Positions 7,385 through 15,414 of a stretch of 64,000 nucleotides of DNA are shown here, piece after piece. Each line of letters starts with the position of its first letter. The stretch's first letter is position 1. Both the position numbers and the translations under genes were made by a program. The stretch is from Ramlibacter algicola (GTDB taxonomy: Bacteria; Pseudomonadota; Gammaproteobacteria; Burkholderiales; Burkholderiaceae_C). The notes under the pieces were generated by a model. That model was not told where the DNA came from. It saw only the letters and a program-made list of their open reading frames with translations, and did not search any database. The stretch lies in the NCBI RefSeq assembly GCF_016641735.1, contig NZ_JAEDAO010000001.1, forward strand, positions 1,612,001-1,676,000. The letters are read 5' to 3'.

Positions 7385-8380
7385 ATGAGTTTCTTCGCCA
7401 TCCTGTTCGCGCTCCTGCTCGAGCAGGTCCGGCCGCTGGCGAGGCACAACCCGATCCACGCCGGCCTGCGCCGGTGGGCGCGTTGGGCCAGCCGCAACTT
7501 CGATGCCGGCAGCATGCAGCACGGCTGGATCGCGTGGTGCGTCGCCACGCTGGTGCCAGCGGTGGCCGTGGCTGCGATCCACTGGGCGCTGGTGAAGACC
7601 GTCGGCTGGCTGGCCGCGGTCGCCTGGAGCGTCGCGGTGCTGTACGTCACGCTGGGCTTCCGCCAGTTCAGCCACCACTTCACCGCGATCCGCGACGCGC
7701 TCGATGCCGGGGACGAGGACCGCGCGCGCGAGCTGCTCGCGCAGTGGCAGCAGGTCGACGCGGCGCAGCTGCCCCGGCGCGAGATCGTTCGCCACGTCAT
7801 CGAATACTCGGTGCTGGCCGCGCACCGCCACGTGTTCGGCGTGCTGGCGTGGTTCTCGGTGCTCGCCGCCTTCGGGCTCGGGCCGGCCGGCGCGGTGCTG
7901 TACCGGATGGCCGAATTCGTGACGCGCTACTGGCGCTACCGCAGCCTGTCGCAGCCGGTGAGCGAAGCGGCGCAGGTGGCCGCGGCGCAGGCCTGGAAGG
8001 TGATCGACTGGCTGCCGGCGCGCATCACCGCGCTCGCGTTCGCCATCGTCGGCAGCTTCGAGGAAGCGATCGACTGCTGGCGCCACCATTCGCAGCGCTT
8101 CCCGAACGACAACGACGGCGTGATCCTGGCCGCGACGTCCGGCGCGGTGAACGTGCGCCTGGGCGGCGAAGCCTTGCGGTCCGCGTTCTCGCCGAACACC
8201 TCGCAGACCTTCAGCGCCGCGCCGAACGCGCCGGGCGGCACCGACGCCGACAGCGAAAGCACCCCCGGCCGCGACGCCGAACCCGCCCACTTGCGCAGCA
8301 TCGTCGGCCTGGTCTGGCGCACCGTGGTGCTGTGGATGGTGCTGCTGGCACTGCTGACGTTGGCAAGGCTGCTCGGCTAG
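7385..8380 (+). CDS. CobD/CbiB-family membrane protein
   Basis: 331-residue membrane protein beginning MSFFAILFALLLEQVRPL, with hydrophobic segments near 1-20, 55-78, 80-100, 145-175 and 310-330. It belongs to the CobD/CbiB-like group, whose true members amidate adenosylcobyric acid, and is also reminiscent of AmpE. No other cobalamin gene is near and the sequence after residue 230 is poorly conserved, so a role in cobalamin synthesis is not assured. In this order the gene is found beside rsgA. The ATG is preceded closely by TATCAT (7372-7377), so the leader may be very short. Confidence 0.7.
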   Translation: MSFFAILFALLLEQVRPLARHNPIHAGLRRWARWASRNFDAGSMQHGWIAWCVATLVPAVAVAAIHWALVKTVGWLAAVAWSVAVLYVTLGFRQFSHHFTAIRDALDAGDEDRARELLAQWQQVDAAQLPRREIVRHVIEYSVLAAHRHVFGVLAWFSVLAAFGLGPAGAVLYRMAEFVTRYWRYRSLSQPVSEAAQVAAAQAWKVIDWLPARITALAFAIVGSFEEAIDCWRHHSQRFPNDNDGVILAATSGAVNVRLGGEALRSAFSPNTSQTFSAAPNAPGGTDADSESTPGRDAEPAHLRSIVGLVWRTVVLWMVLLALLTLARLLG

Positions 8381-8383
8381 CCC

Positions 8384-9304
8384 TCACCACTGCGGCTCGC
8401 TCAGCTCGTCGAACAGGTCGCAGTAGATCCGGTAGCGGTTGGCCGTGATCGGGTGCTCGGCTTCGGCGTGCGCCAGGGCCGAGATCACCGCGCAGCCCGG
8501 TTCGTGGCGGTGCGTGCAGTTGTAGAACTTGCACTGGCCCAGGTGCGGCCGCAGGTCGCGCATCAGGCTCGCCAGCGCGGTGGGCTCCAGGTGGTGCAGC
8601 CCGAATTCCTGGAACCCCGGTGAATCGATCAGCGAGGTGGTCTTCGCTTCGTCCACCCAGTACCAGGTCGTGCTCGTCGTCGTGTGCTTGCCCGAGTTGA
8701 GCGCCTTGGAGATCTCGCCGGTCTGCGCCTGCGCCTGCGGCACCAGCAGGTTGATCAGCGTGCTCTTGCCTGCGCCCGAAGGCCCGAGCACCAGCGTCGT
8801 CTTGCCGCGCAGGTGCTGCATCAGGTGCTCGTGGTCGGTGTCGCGCGACAGGCGCAGCGACAGCGGCAGCACGCCGTAGCCCATGTGCTGGTACGGCTGC
8901 AGCCGGCGCCACGCGCGCTCGAACGGCTCGACGAGGTCGCTCTTGTTCAAGGCGATCAGCGGCGTGATCTTCTCGGCTTCGGCGGCGATCAGCGCGCGCG
9001 TCAATTGATGCTCGGAGAACTCCGGCTCGGCCGCGATCAGCACCAGCACCTGGTCGAGGTTGGCGGCGAAGGACTTGGTGCGGATCTCGTCCTGCCGGTA
9101 GAACAGGTTGCGGCGCGCGTCGATGCGTTCGACCGTGCCTTCGTCGTGCGAGGGCCGCCACTGCACGCGATCGCCGACCACCGCCTGGCCCTTCTTGCCG
9201 CGCGGGTGGCAGATGCGCCGCTGGCCGTCCGGGGACTCCACCAGCACGTGGCGGCCGAAGGTGGCGACCACCAGGCCCGTCGACAACCCGGACCGGTCAG
9301 CCAC
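8384..9304 (-). CDS. rsgA: Ribosome small-subunit-dependent GTPase A
   Basis: 306-residue circularly permuted GTPase that releases RbfA and checks late 30S maturation. An N-terminal OB-fold (about 1-75) is followed by the permuted G motifs: G4 ALNKSDL near 120, G1 GPSGAGKSTLINLL near 175, and G3 DSPGFQEFGL near 225. The C-terminal zinc site CKFYNCTHRHEPGC has the expected Cys/His spacing. Convergent with the CobD-like gene, separated by 3 bases. Confidence 0.95.
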   Translation of the reverse strand: MADRSGLSTGLVVATFGRHVLVESPDGQRRICHPRGKKGQAVVGDRVQWRPSHDEGTVERIDARRNLFYRQDEIRTKSFAANLDQVLVLIAAEPEFSEHQLTRALIAAEAEKITPLIALNKSDLVEPFERAWRRLQPYQHMGYGVLPLSLRLSRDTDHEHLMQHLRGKTTLVLGPSGAGKSTLINLLVPQAQAQTGEISKALNSGKHTTTSTTWYWVDEAKTTSLIDSPGFQEFGLHHLEPTALASLMRDLRPHLGQCKFYNCTHRHEPGCAVISALAHAEAEHPITANRYRIYCDLFDELSEPQW

Positions 9305-9322
9305 GCGCGGTGCCTCCCATGC

Positions 9323-9649
9323 TCAGGCCAGCAGCGCGTCGACCAGCGCGGCGCATTCGAAGTCGGCGTCGGACAGGCCCTGCACGCTGTGCGTGCTCCA
9401 CTTCACCACGCAGCGCGCGTAGTGCACCGACAGGTCGGGGTGGTGGTCGCGCCGGTGGGCGATGAAGGCCACCGCGTTCACGAACGCGATCACCTCGTGG
9501 TAGTCGGGGAAGTCGAAGGTCTTCTCGATCGCGACGTCGGCCCCGTCGCCCGACAGGCGCCAGCCAGGTGCGGTGGCGAGGCGGGCGACGACCTGCGTCG
9601 GCGTCAGCGCGCGGCGCGGCCGGCGCTGTTCGGCGTCGGGGTCCCTCAT
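9323..9649 (-). CDS. phhB: Pterin-4a-carbinolamine dehydratase
   Basis: 108-residue dehydratase that recycles tetrahydrobiopterin after phenylalanine hydroxylation. The central FDFPDYHEVIAFVNAVAFIA and the active-site stretch HRRDHHPDL are present, followed by KWSTHSVQGLSDADF. Its ATG overlaps the TGA of the upstream M48 protease gene (ATGA). No phenylalanine hydroxylase is visible here. Confidence 0.9.
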   Translation of the reverse strand: MRDPDAEQRRPRRALTPTQVVARLATAPGWRLSGDGADVAIEKTFDFPDYHEVIAFVNAVAFIAHRRDHHPDLSVHYARCVVKWSTHSVQGLSDADFECAALVDALLA

Positions 9650-10905
9650 GCGGCCGCCATGCGGGCCAGCCGCTCGGACGCCGGCGGGTGCGAGTAATAG
9701 AACTTCACGAACAGCGGGTCCGGCGTGAGCGTGGACGCATTGTCCTCGTACAGCTTGAGCAGCGCGGACTTCAGGTCGTCGCGGCCGGTCTGCGCGACGG
9801 CGAAGGCGTCGGCTTCGAATTCGTGGCCGCGCGACAGCTGCGCCATCAGCGGGCCGACGAAGAACGAGAACACCGGCACCACCAGCAGGAACAGCACCAG
9901 CGCCAGGGCATCGTTCGGGCCTTCGAGGTTGGGACCGACGCCGAGCCCCAGGTAGAACCACGGCTGCGACTGCAGCCAGCCGAGCAGGCCGAAACCGAGC
10001 AGGCTGACGGCGAAGACGGCGCCGATGCGCTTGACGATGTGGCGGTGGCGGAAGTGCCCGATTTCGTGCGCCAGCACGGCGTCGATCTCGGCGGGCGACA
10101 GCTTGTTGAGCAGCGTGTCGAAGAAGACGACGCGCTTGTTGCGGCCAAAGCCGGCGAAGTACGCATTGGCGTGCGCGCTGCGCTTGCTGCCGTCCATCAC
10201 GAACAACTCGCGCGCGGTGTACCCGCAGCGCTGCATCAGCGCCACGATGCGTTCGCGCAGGCCGGCGTCCTGCAAGGGGCTGAACTTGTTGAACAGCGGC
10301 ATGATGACGACGGGGGCGATCCACAGCACGAACACCTGGAACAGCGCGACCAGCGCCCAGGCATACAGCCACCACAGGCGGCCCGCGGCGCCCATGATCC
10401 AGAGCACGGCCCAGGCCAGCGGCAGCATCAGCACGGCGGCCAGCAGCAGGCCCTTGATCGCATCGAGCAGCCACAGCCGCCAGGTCATGCGGTTGAAGCC
10501 GAAGCGCTCCTCGATCACGAACGTGCTGTACAGGCTGAACGGCAGGTCCAGCAGGCCTCCGATGGCGGTGAATGCGACGAGCAGCGCGAGCTGTTGCGCC
10601 ATGCCCGGCCCGAGCCACGCGAGCAGTGCCTGGTTCAGTGCATGCAGTCCCCCGAGCAAGGTCCAGCCCAGCAGCACGACGCCACCGAACGCCATCTCGA
10701 TCAGGCCGAGTCGCGACTTGGTGATCGTGTAGTCGGCCGCCTTCTGGTGCGCGGCAAGGGACACGGTGGACGCGAAGGCCGCCGGCACGTCGCCGCGGTG
10801 GCGGGCGACGTGGCGGATCTGCCGCGATGCGAGCCAGAACCGCAGTGCGAGGCTGGCCACCAGCATGGCGGCGAACGCGAGCGTCCAAGCGTACGGAGAA
10901 AGCAT
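9646..10905 (-). CDS. M48 family zinc metalloprotease (Ste24/HtpX-like)
   Basis: 419-residue membrane protease of the CAAX-protease-1 type, probably acting in membrane protein quality control. The zinc motif HEIGHFRHRH lies near residue 280, with the third ligand expected in the downstream GHEFEADAFA. Hydrophobic segments lie at about 1-20, 60-80, 100-120, 145-165, 175-195 and 290-340. The ATG at 10905 is directly preceded by an in-frame GTG; GGAG lies only 2-5 bases from either, so initiation is unusual. Divergent from orn and translationally coupled to phhB. Confidence 0.88.
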   Translation of the reverse strand: MLSPYAWTLAFAAMLVASLALRFWLASRQIRHVARHRGDVPAAFASTVSLAAHQKAADYTITKSRLGLIEMAFGGVVLLGWTLLGGLHALNQALLAWLGPGMAQQLALLVAFTAIGGLLDLPFSLYSTFVIEERFGFNRMTWRLWLLDAIKGLLLAAVLMLPLAWAVLWIMGAAGRLWWLYAWALVALFQVFVLWIAPVVIMPLFNKFSPLQDAGLRERIVALMQRCGYTARELFVMDGSKRSAHANAYFAGFGRNKRVVFFDTLLNKLSPAEIDAVLAHEIGHFRHRHIVKRIGAVFAVSLLGFGLLGWLQSQPWFYLGLGVGPNLEGPNDALALVLFLLVVPVFSFFVGPLMAQLSRGHEFEADAFAVAQTGRDDLKSALLKLYEDNASTLTPDPLFVKFYYSHPPASERLARMAAA

Positions 10906-10939
10906 CACTCCAGTTTAGGCGATGCGACAATGCCTCGAT

Positions 10940-11503
10940 ATGTCCGACGCAACGCTGGCCAAGAACGACCTGAATCTCGTCTTCCTCGACTGCGAGATGA
11001 CCGGCCTCGATCCCGAGGTCGATCGCATCATCGAAATCGCCGTCATCGTCACCGGCCCCGACCTGCAGCCGCGCGTCGAAGGACCGGTCTTCGCGATCCA
11101 CCAGAGCGACGAACAGCTGGACAGGATGGATGCGTGGAACAAGGGCACGCACGGCAAGAGCGGCCTGATCGACCGCGTGAAGGCATCCACCGTGACCGAG
11201 CAGGCCGCCGAGGACGAACTGATCGCCTTCCTGTCGCGCTACGTGTCCAAGGGCACGTCGCCCCTGTGCGGCAACACCATCGGCCAGGACCGCCGCTTCC
11301 TGGTGAAGTACATGCCGCGGCTGGAAGCTTTCTTCCACTACCGCAACCTCGACGTGAGCACGCTGAAGGAACTGGCCCGCCGCTGGAAGCCCGCCGCGTT
11401 CAACAGCTTCAAGAAGCAGCAGGCCCACACCGCCCTGGCCGACGTGCACGAGTCGATCGACGAACTCGCGCACTACCGCGAGCAGTTCCTGCGGCTGGAC
11501 TGA
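10940..11503 (+). CDS. orn: Oligoribonuclease (3'-5' exonuclease)
   Basis: 187-residue DEDDh exonuclease that degrades di- and oligoribonucleotides and removes pGpG. Motif I is [10 protein letters not shown] near residue 14, followed by [14 protein letters not shown] and the C-terminal [15 protein letters not shown] use the ATG at 10940 ([17 protein letters not shown]). An upstream ATG at 10922 would add six residues without support. Confidence 0.95.
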   Translation: MSDATLAKNDLNLVFLDCEMTGLDPEVDRIIEIAVIVTGPDLQPRVEGPVFAIHQSDEQLDRMDAWNKGTHGKSGLIDRVKASTVTEQAAEDELIAFLSRYVSKGTSPLCGNTIGQDRRFLVKYMPRLEAFFHYRNLDVSTLKELARRWKPAAFNSFKKQQAHTALADVHESIDELAHYREQFLRLD

Positions 11504-11511
11504 AGGCGGAC

Positions 11512-11614
11512 TCCCGAACGCAGAAGTCGCAGAAGAAGCGCGGAAGGCGCAGAACAATCCTTATGGATGTCCTTCTGCGACTTCCGCGGTGTTCTGCGAC
11601 TTCCGCGTTTGGGA
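11512..11614. repeat. Long imperfect inverted repeat (GCAGAAGTCGCAGAAG type)
   Basis: The stretch opens with CCGAACGCAGAAGTCGCAGAAG-like sequence (11512-11535) and closes with its near reverse complement, GTTCTGCGACTTCCGCGTTT (11591-11610). A second internal CTTCTGCGACTTCCGCG copy sits at 11572-11588. The transcript would fold into a long hairpin after orn. It looks like a dispersed intergenic element. No reading frame. Confidence 0.6.
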
Positions 11615-11640
11615 GTTCTGAGCGCGATGTCCCCAGCGAT

Positions 11641-11824
11641 TTGGGGAAAACCCGCATTCGTGCGACAATACGGGTTCTCGCGGTGCTTACGACGCCGCGT
11701 CCTTGCATCTCCCTTCATGCACAGGCTCACCGATCGAGCCACCGGCCGCAGCAGCGCCCGGATTGTCGTCTGATGGTGGATGTTTCCTGACCACTGACGA
11801 CGACCGCTCCCCACGGGGGTGGTC
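11641..11824 (+). promoter_or_regulatory. Promoter and long leader of the DEAD-box helicase
   Basis: TTGGGG (11641-11646), 17 bases, then an extended -10 TGCGACAAT (11661-11669) makes a good sigma70 promoter. The mRNA leader would be about 160 bases. It ends in the stem GACCGCTCCCC/GGGGGTGGTC (11802-11824), and no purine-rich ribosome site stands before the ATG at 11838. Long structured leaders are typical of cold-induced helicase mRNAs, so temperature control is a reasonable inference. Confidence 0.6.
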
Positions 11825-11837
11825 GCAACGAGATTCC

Positions 11838-13424
11838 ATGACCGACACGTTCGACGTGCAGGGCGACTTCGCGCCTGCGCAAACCGATTCCGAGATCATT
11901 TCCATCCCCAACGGCTTCGTGCGCATGGGCCTCGCGCCCGAGCTGGTGCAGGCCGTCGCGGACCTGGGCTACACGGACCCCACCGCCGTGCAGGCGGACG
12001 TCATCCCGCGCGCGCTGCCCACCGGCGGCAAGGGCGAGCAGGCCTTCATCGACCTGATGGTGTCCAGCCAGACCGGCAGCGGCAAGACGGCGGCGTTCCT
12101 GCTGCCGGTGCTGCACACGCTGATCCAGATGCAGGCCGAGGAAGCCGAGCGCGAGCGCGCCGAGCAGCAGCGCGCGGCGGCCGAAGCCGCCGCCCGTGGC
12201 GAGGAGCCGCCCAAGCGCAAGCGCCGCAACCCGACCGACCCGCGCAGCTTCAAGCCCGCCGCGCCCGGCGCGCTGGTGCTGTGCCCCACGCGCGAACTGG
12301 CGCAGCAGGTGGCGCACGACGCCATCGGCCTGGTGCAGCACTGCCGCGGCCTGCGCATCGCCAACGTGGTCGGCGGCATGCCCTACCAGGTCCAGATCGC
12401 GCGCCTGCAGAACGCCAACCTGGTCGTCGCCACGCCGGGCCGCCTGCTCGACCTGCAGCGCTCGGGCCAGATCAAGCTGGACGAAGTGCGCTTCCTCGTC
12501 GTCGACGAGGCCGACCGCATGCTGGACCTGGGCTTCGCCGACGACCTGGCCGAAGTCAACCGCCTGACGGCCGCCCGCCAGCAGACCATGATGTTCAGCG
12601 CCACCTTCGCGCCGCGCATCCAGCAGCTGGCCTCGCGGGTGATGCGCCAGCCGCAGCGCATCCAGATCGACTCGCCGCAGGAAGCGCACGCCAACATCAA
12701 GCAGGTGCTGTTCTGGGCCGACCACCCGCAGCACAAGCGCGCGCTGCTGGACCACTGGCTGCGTGATGCGTCGATGGACCAGGCCATCGTGTTCGCCTCG
12801 ACGCAGATCGAATGCGACGCGCTCGCCGAAGACCTGCAGCAGACCGGCTTCGCGGCCGTGGCGCTGCACGGCGCGCTGAGCCAGGGCCTGCGCAACCGCC
12901 GCCTGATGGCGCTGCGCAGCGGCCAGGTGCAGATCCTGGTGGCCACCGACGTCGCCGCGCGCGGCATCGACGTGCCGACGATCACGCACGTGTTCAACTT
13001 CGGCCTGCCGATGAAGAGCGAGGACTACACGCACCGCATCGGCCGCACCGGCCGTGCGGGCCGCGACGGCCTGGCCGTGACGTTCGCGGAATACCGCGAC
13101 CGCTTCCGCATCTTCGACATCGAAGCCTTCACCAAGCAGCCGTTCAAGGCCGAGGTGGTGCCCGGCATGGAGCCGCAGAACCGCCCGCCTCGCGCGCCGC
13201 AACCCGGCTTCGGCGGCAAGGGCCGCGGCGCCCCGGCGCACCGCACCGGCGCCCCGCGCCGCAGTGGTGGCGGCGAGGGCTTCGGCCGCAAGCCCGGCTT
13301 CGGCGACTTCGGCGGCAGCGACCGCCGCCGCGAAGGCGCCCCGTTCGAACGCTCCGGCGGCGGCTTCGCCGGCAAGGGCAACGGTGGCAAGACCTTCGTG
13401 CCGCGCGACATGAAGAAGCGCTAA
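11838..13424 (+). CDS. DEAD-box ATP-dependent RNA helicase (RhlE-like)
   Basis: 528-residue RNA helicase with the Q-motif region (GFVRMGLAPELVQAVADLGY), motif I SSQTGSGKT, Ia PTRELAQQ, II DEADRMLDLGF, III SATF, IV-VI ending HRIGRTGRAGRDG. Between motifs I and Ia lies a charged insertion of about 45 residues (rich in E, R, A, K), seen in Burkholderiales homologues. From residue 455 on the tail is Gly/Arg-rich and disordered, as in RhlE. Likely roles are ribosome assembly and RNA decay, especially in the cold. A strong terminator follows. Confidence 0.92.
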   Translation: MTDTFDVQGDFAPAQTDSEIISIPNGFVRMGLAPELVQAVADLGYTDPTAVQADVIPRALPTGGKGEQAFIDLMVSSQTGSGKTAAFLLPVLHTLIQMQAEEAERERAEQQRAAAEAAARGEEPPKRKRRNPTDPRSFKPAAPGALVLCPTRELAQQVAHDAIGLVQHCRGLRIANVVGGMPYQVQIARLQNANLVVATPGRLLDLQRSGQIKLDEVRFLVVDEADRMLDLGFADDLAEVNRLTAARQQTMMFSATFAPRIQQLASRVMRQPQRIQIDSPQEAHANIKQVLFWADHPQHKRALLDHWLRDASMDQAIVFASTQIECDALAEDLQQTGFAAVALHGALSQGLRNRRLMALRSGQVQILVATDVAARGIDVPTITHVFNFGLPMKSEDYTHRIGRTGRAGRDGLAVTFAEYRDRFRIFDIEAFTKQPFKAEVVPGMEPQNRPPRAPQPGFGGKGRGAPAHRTGAPRRSGGGEGFGRKPGFGDFGGSDRRREGAPFERSGGGFAGKGNGGKTFVPRDMKKR

Positions 13425-13480
13425 GGACAGGGCCGGACAGCACGACGCAAAAAGCGCGACAGACGCACAGAGCGCAAGAA

Positions 13481-13519
13481 GAACAAGAACGACAAGAACA
13501 AGAACGACAAGAAGAACAA
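13481..13519 (+). repeat. 15-bp tandem repeat, purine-rich
   Basis: GAACAAGAACGACAA occurs twice head to tail at 13481-13495 and 13496-13510, followed by a partial third copy. The strand is almost all A/G with scattered C. It lies between the helicase stop and its terminator. Possibly a slipped-strand repeat or a run that stays unstructured. Confidence 0.75.
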
Positions 13520-13526
13520 TGAACAA

Positions 13527-13552
13527 GGGACCCCTCGGGGTCCCTTTTTTTT
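13527..13552 (+). terminator. Strong rho-independent terminator after the helicase
   Basis: Stem GGGACCCC (13527-13534) and GGGGTCCC (13537-13544), loop of 2 bases (4 when the innermost pair opens), followed by eight T. It ends the helicase transcript just before the convergent exporter gene. Confidence 0.93.
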
Positions 13553-13557
13553 GCCTT

Positions 13558-14796
13558 CTACGCAGGCTGGGCCGTGGCGTGCCGCCCGATGTCGGGCCAG
13601 CGCCAGTGGGCGTAGATCCAAGCGACCAGCCCCACCAGCAGCATCAGGATCGACGAGATCGCGATGGCGCGGGTGGAATGCATCACCAGCGGCGCGATCG
13701 CGCCGGCCACCACGCCGTTGGCCGTCGAGCCGATCACGGCTTGCAGCGAGGACGCCATGCCGCGCCGCTCGGGGTTCAGGTCCAGCACCAGCAGCGTCAC
13801 CACCGGCACCATCAGCGCCCAGCCGAAGGCGAAGATCGCGATCGGCCACAGCGCCCACCAGACGTTCGGTGTCCACAGCAGGTTGGCCACCACGTTGACC
13901 AGCGACACCGACAGCATGATCACGAAGCCGTTGCGGATCTGGCGCTTGGGCGGGATCTTGCCGGCGACGCGGCCGCTCAGCCACGCGCCGCCCATGATCC
14001 CGCTGATGGTGAGCACGAAGAACCAGAAGAACTGCTGCGGCTGCAGGCCCATGTGCTCGCCCAGGAACGCGGGCGCGCACAGCACGTACAGGAACATGCC
14101 GTTGAACGGCACGCCGCTGGCCAGGGCCAGCAGCAGGAAGCGCGGGCTCGCGCCCAGTTCCCAGTAGCCGCGCAGCAGGTTGCGGACCTTGAACGGCTGC
14201 CGGTGCGTGACATGCAGGGTCTCGGGCAGCAGCTTGTAGTTGGCGGTCCACAGCAGCACGCCGACGCCGGTGAGGAACCAGAAGATCGCGTGCCAGCCGG
14301 CGTGCACGAACAGCCAGCCGCCCACGATCGGCGCCACGGCCGGCGCGACGCCGAAGTAGATCGTGATCTGGCTCATCACGCGCTGCGCCTGCGCGGGCGG
14401 GAACATGTCGCGCACCACCGCGCGCGACACCACGATGCCGGCGCCGGTCGACAACCCCTGCAGCGCGCGGAAGAACACCAGCTGCCCGATCGTCTGCGAC
14501 AGCGCGCAGCCGGCCGACGCGAGAGTGAACACCGCGATGCCCACCAGCACCACCGGCCGGCGGCCGAAGCTGTCCGACAGCGCACCGTGGAACAGGTTCA
14601 TGAAGGCGAAGCCGAACAGGTACGCCGACAGCGTCTGCTGCATCTGCACCGGCGTCGCGCCGACCGAGTCCGCGATGCCGGTGAAGGCCGGGATGTAGGT
14701 GTCGATCGAGAACGGCCCCAGCATGCCCAGCATCGCCAGCAGCACGGCGAGCGCCCACGGCGGCGCGCGCCAGAGGGTGGCGGCGTCGGGATTCAT
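13558..14796 (-). CDS. Bcr/CflA-type multidrug efflux MFS transporter
   Basis: 412-residue major facilitator protein with 12 predicted membrane helices. The start, APPWALAVLLAMLGMLGPFSIDTYIPAF, and the loop-2 motif GALSDSFGRRPV identify the Bcr/CflA drug:H+ antiporter group (bicyclomycin, chloramphenicol, sulfonamides). Motif C-like GVAPAVAPIVGGWL is in helix 5. Substrate range is not predictable. Monocistronic, facing the helicase terminator. Confidence 0.88.
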   Translation of the reverse strand: MNPDAATLWRAPPWALAVLLAMLGMLGPFSIDTYIPAFTGIADSVGATPVQMQQTLSAYLFGFAFMNLFHGALSDSFGRRPVVLVGIAVFTLASAGCALSQTIGQLVFFRALQGLSTGAGIVVSRAVVRDMFPPAQAQRVMSQITIYFGVAPAVAPIVGGWLFVHAGWHAIFWFLTGVGVLLWTANYKLLPETLHVTHRQPFKVRNLLRGYWELGASPRFLLLALASGVPFNGMFLYVLCAPAFLGEHMGLQPQQFFWFFVLTISGIMGGAWLSGRVAGKIPPKRQIRNGFVIMLSVSLVNVVANLLWTPNVWWALWPIAIFAFGWALMVPVVTLLVLDLNPERRGMASSLQAVIGSTANGVVAGAIAPLVMHSTRAIAISSILMLLVGLVAWIYAHWRWPDIGRHATAQPA

Positions 14797-14851
14797 GCCG
14801 GGGAGAGGGTGGCGGGCATGCGGCGGTCCATGCGGAGCCGCATCCTACCGC

Positions 14852-15121
14852 TCAGGCAGCTTGGAGCATTGCAGGGCCCTTACGCTCCAGCCGGGGGCCG
14901 GACGGGGCGGGCACGGCGGGATCGAAGAAGGCCTTGTCGAGGTGGCGCGTGAAGCGGTCGAACCATTGCGCGCGCGGGTAGAAGGCGGTGCCGCGCGGGC
15001 CGCTGACGCGGACCAGCCCGTCGGGCTGGAGGGCGACGCTGAAGCTGGACGGGTCGCGCCCGCTGGCGCGCAAGTGGCTGGCCAGGAGCTGGCGTTCGTT
15101 GTTGTCGATGTCTCGGATCAC
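14852..15121 (-). CDS. Small hypothetical protein
   Basis: 89 codons read from a GTG at 15121, giving MIRDIDNNERQLLASHLRASG at the N-terminus and KGPAMLQAA at the end. The product is soluble and basic and I do not recognise a family. Segments VRVSGPRGTAFYPRAQWFDRF suggest a small folded protein, not a random frame. A Shine-Dalgarno sequence is weak. It lies between the exporter and the iorB operon; an upstream start is not available without reading through a palindromic element. Confidence 0.5.
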   Translation of the reverse strand: MIRDIDNNERQLLASHLRASGRDPSSFSVALQPDGLVRVSGPRGTAFYPRAQWFDRFTRHLDKAFFDPAVPAPSGPRLERKGPAMLQAA

Positions 15122-15178
15122 GGCGTGATGATGGCCACCACGCTGCCTGAGCGGCAGCGTCCGAAAGCGGAGAAGGGT

Positions 15179-15253
15179 GTAGGACGCCGGCTCACCATGA
15201 GCTTGGTGCCGGCATGCGCGCTGCGCGCACGCGGCGAAACAAGTCCGTCCTAC
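15179..15253. repeat. Palindromic element with GTAGGAC/GTCCTAC ends
   Basis: GTAGGAC (15179-15185) and GTCCTAC (15247-15253) bracket an inner stem in which CCGGCTCACCA pairs with TGGTGCCGG, plus a GCGCGCTGCGCGC stretch. The arrangement resembles REP/BOX-type dispersed elements that start with GTAGGA. It separates the two small genes and could fold in either transcript. Confidence 0.5.
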
Positions 15254-15305
15254 GAACCCGCCACGGGCGGATGCCCAGGATGGCTGCGACAAGGAGAACG
15301 CAGTC

Positions 15306-15410
15306 ATGGCACCGGAAGACGCGGGGCTGGTGGGTACGCCGTATTTCTGGACCGGGATCGCTGCCGCGGTCGGCGTCTGGGCCGCGGTGATGCTGGCCCT
15401 GTGGATCTGA
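15306..15410 (+). CDS. Very small single-helix membrane protein
   Basis: 34-codon reading frame, MAPEDAGLVGTPYFWTGIAA... ending in LALWI, preceded by a perfect AAGGAG (15291-15296) at 9 bases. The first 13 residues are polar and the last 20 form one hydrophobic helix. The strong ribosome site and clean helix argue that it is translated. It ends 4 bases before the convergent iorB stop. Family not recognised; a small regulatory or accessory membrane peptide is possible. Confidence 0.65.
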   Translation: MAPEDAGLVGTPYFWTGIAAAVGVWAAVMLALWI

Positions 15411-15414
15411 AGCG

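Noticed and set aside
9323..11557. 744-codon minus-strand frame
   Set aside because: Only its last 108 codons (phhB) are real; the rest is an out-of-frame shadow of the M48 and orn genes.
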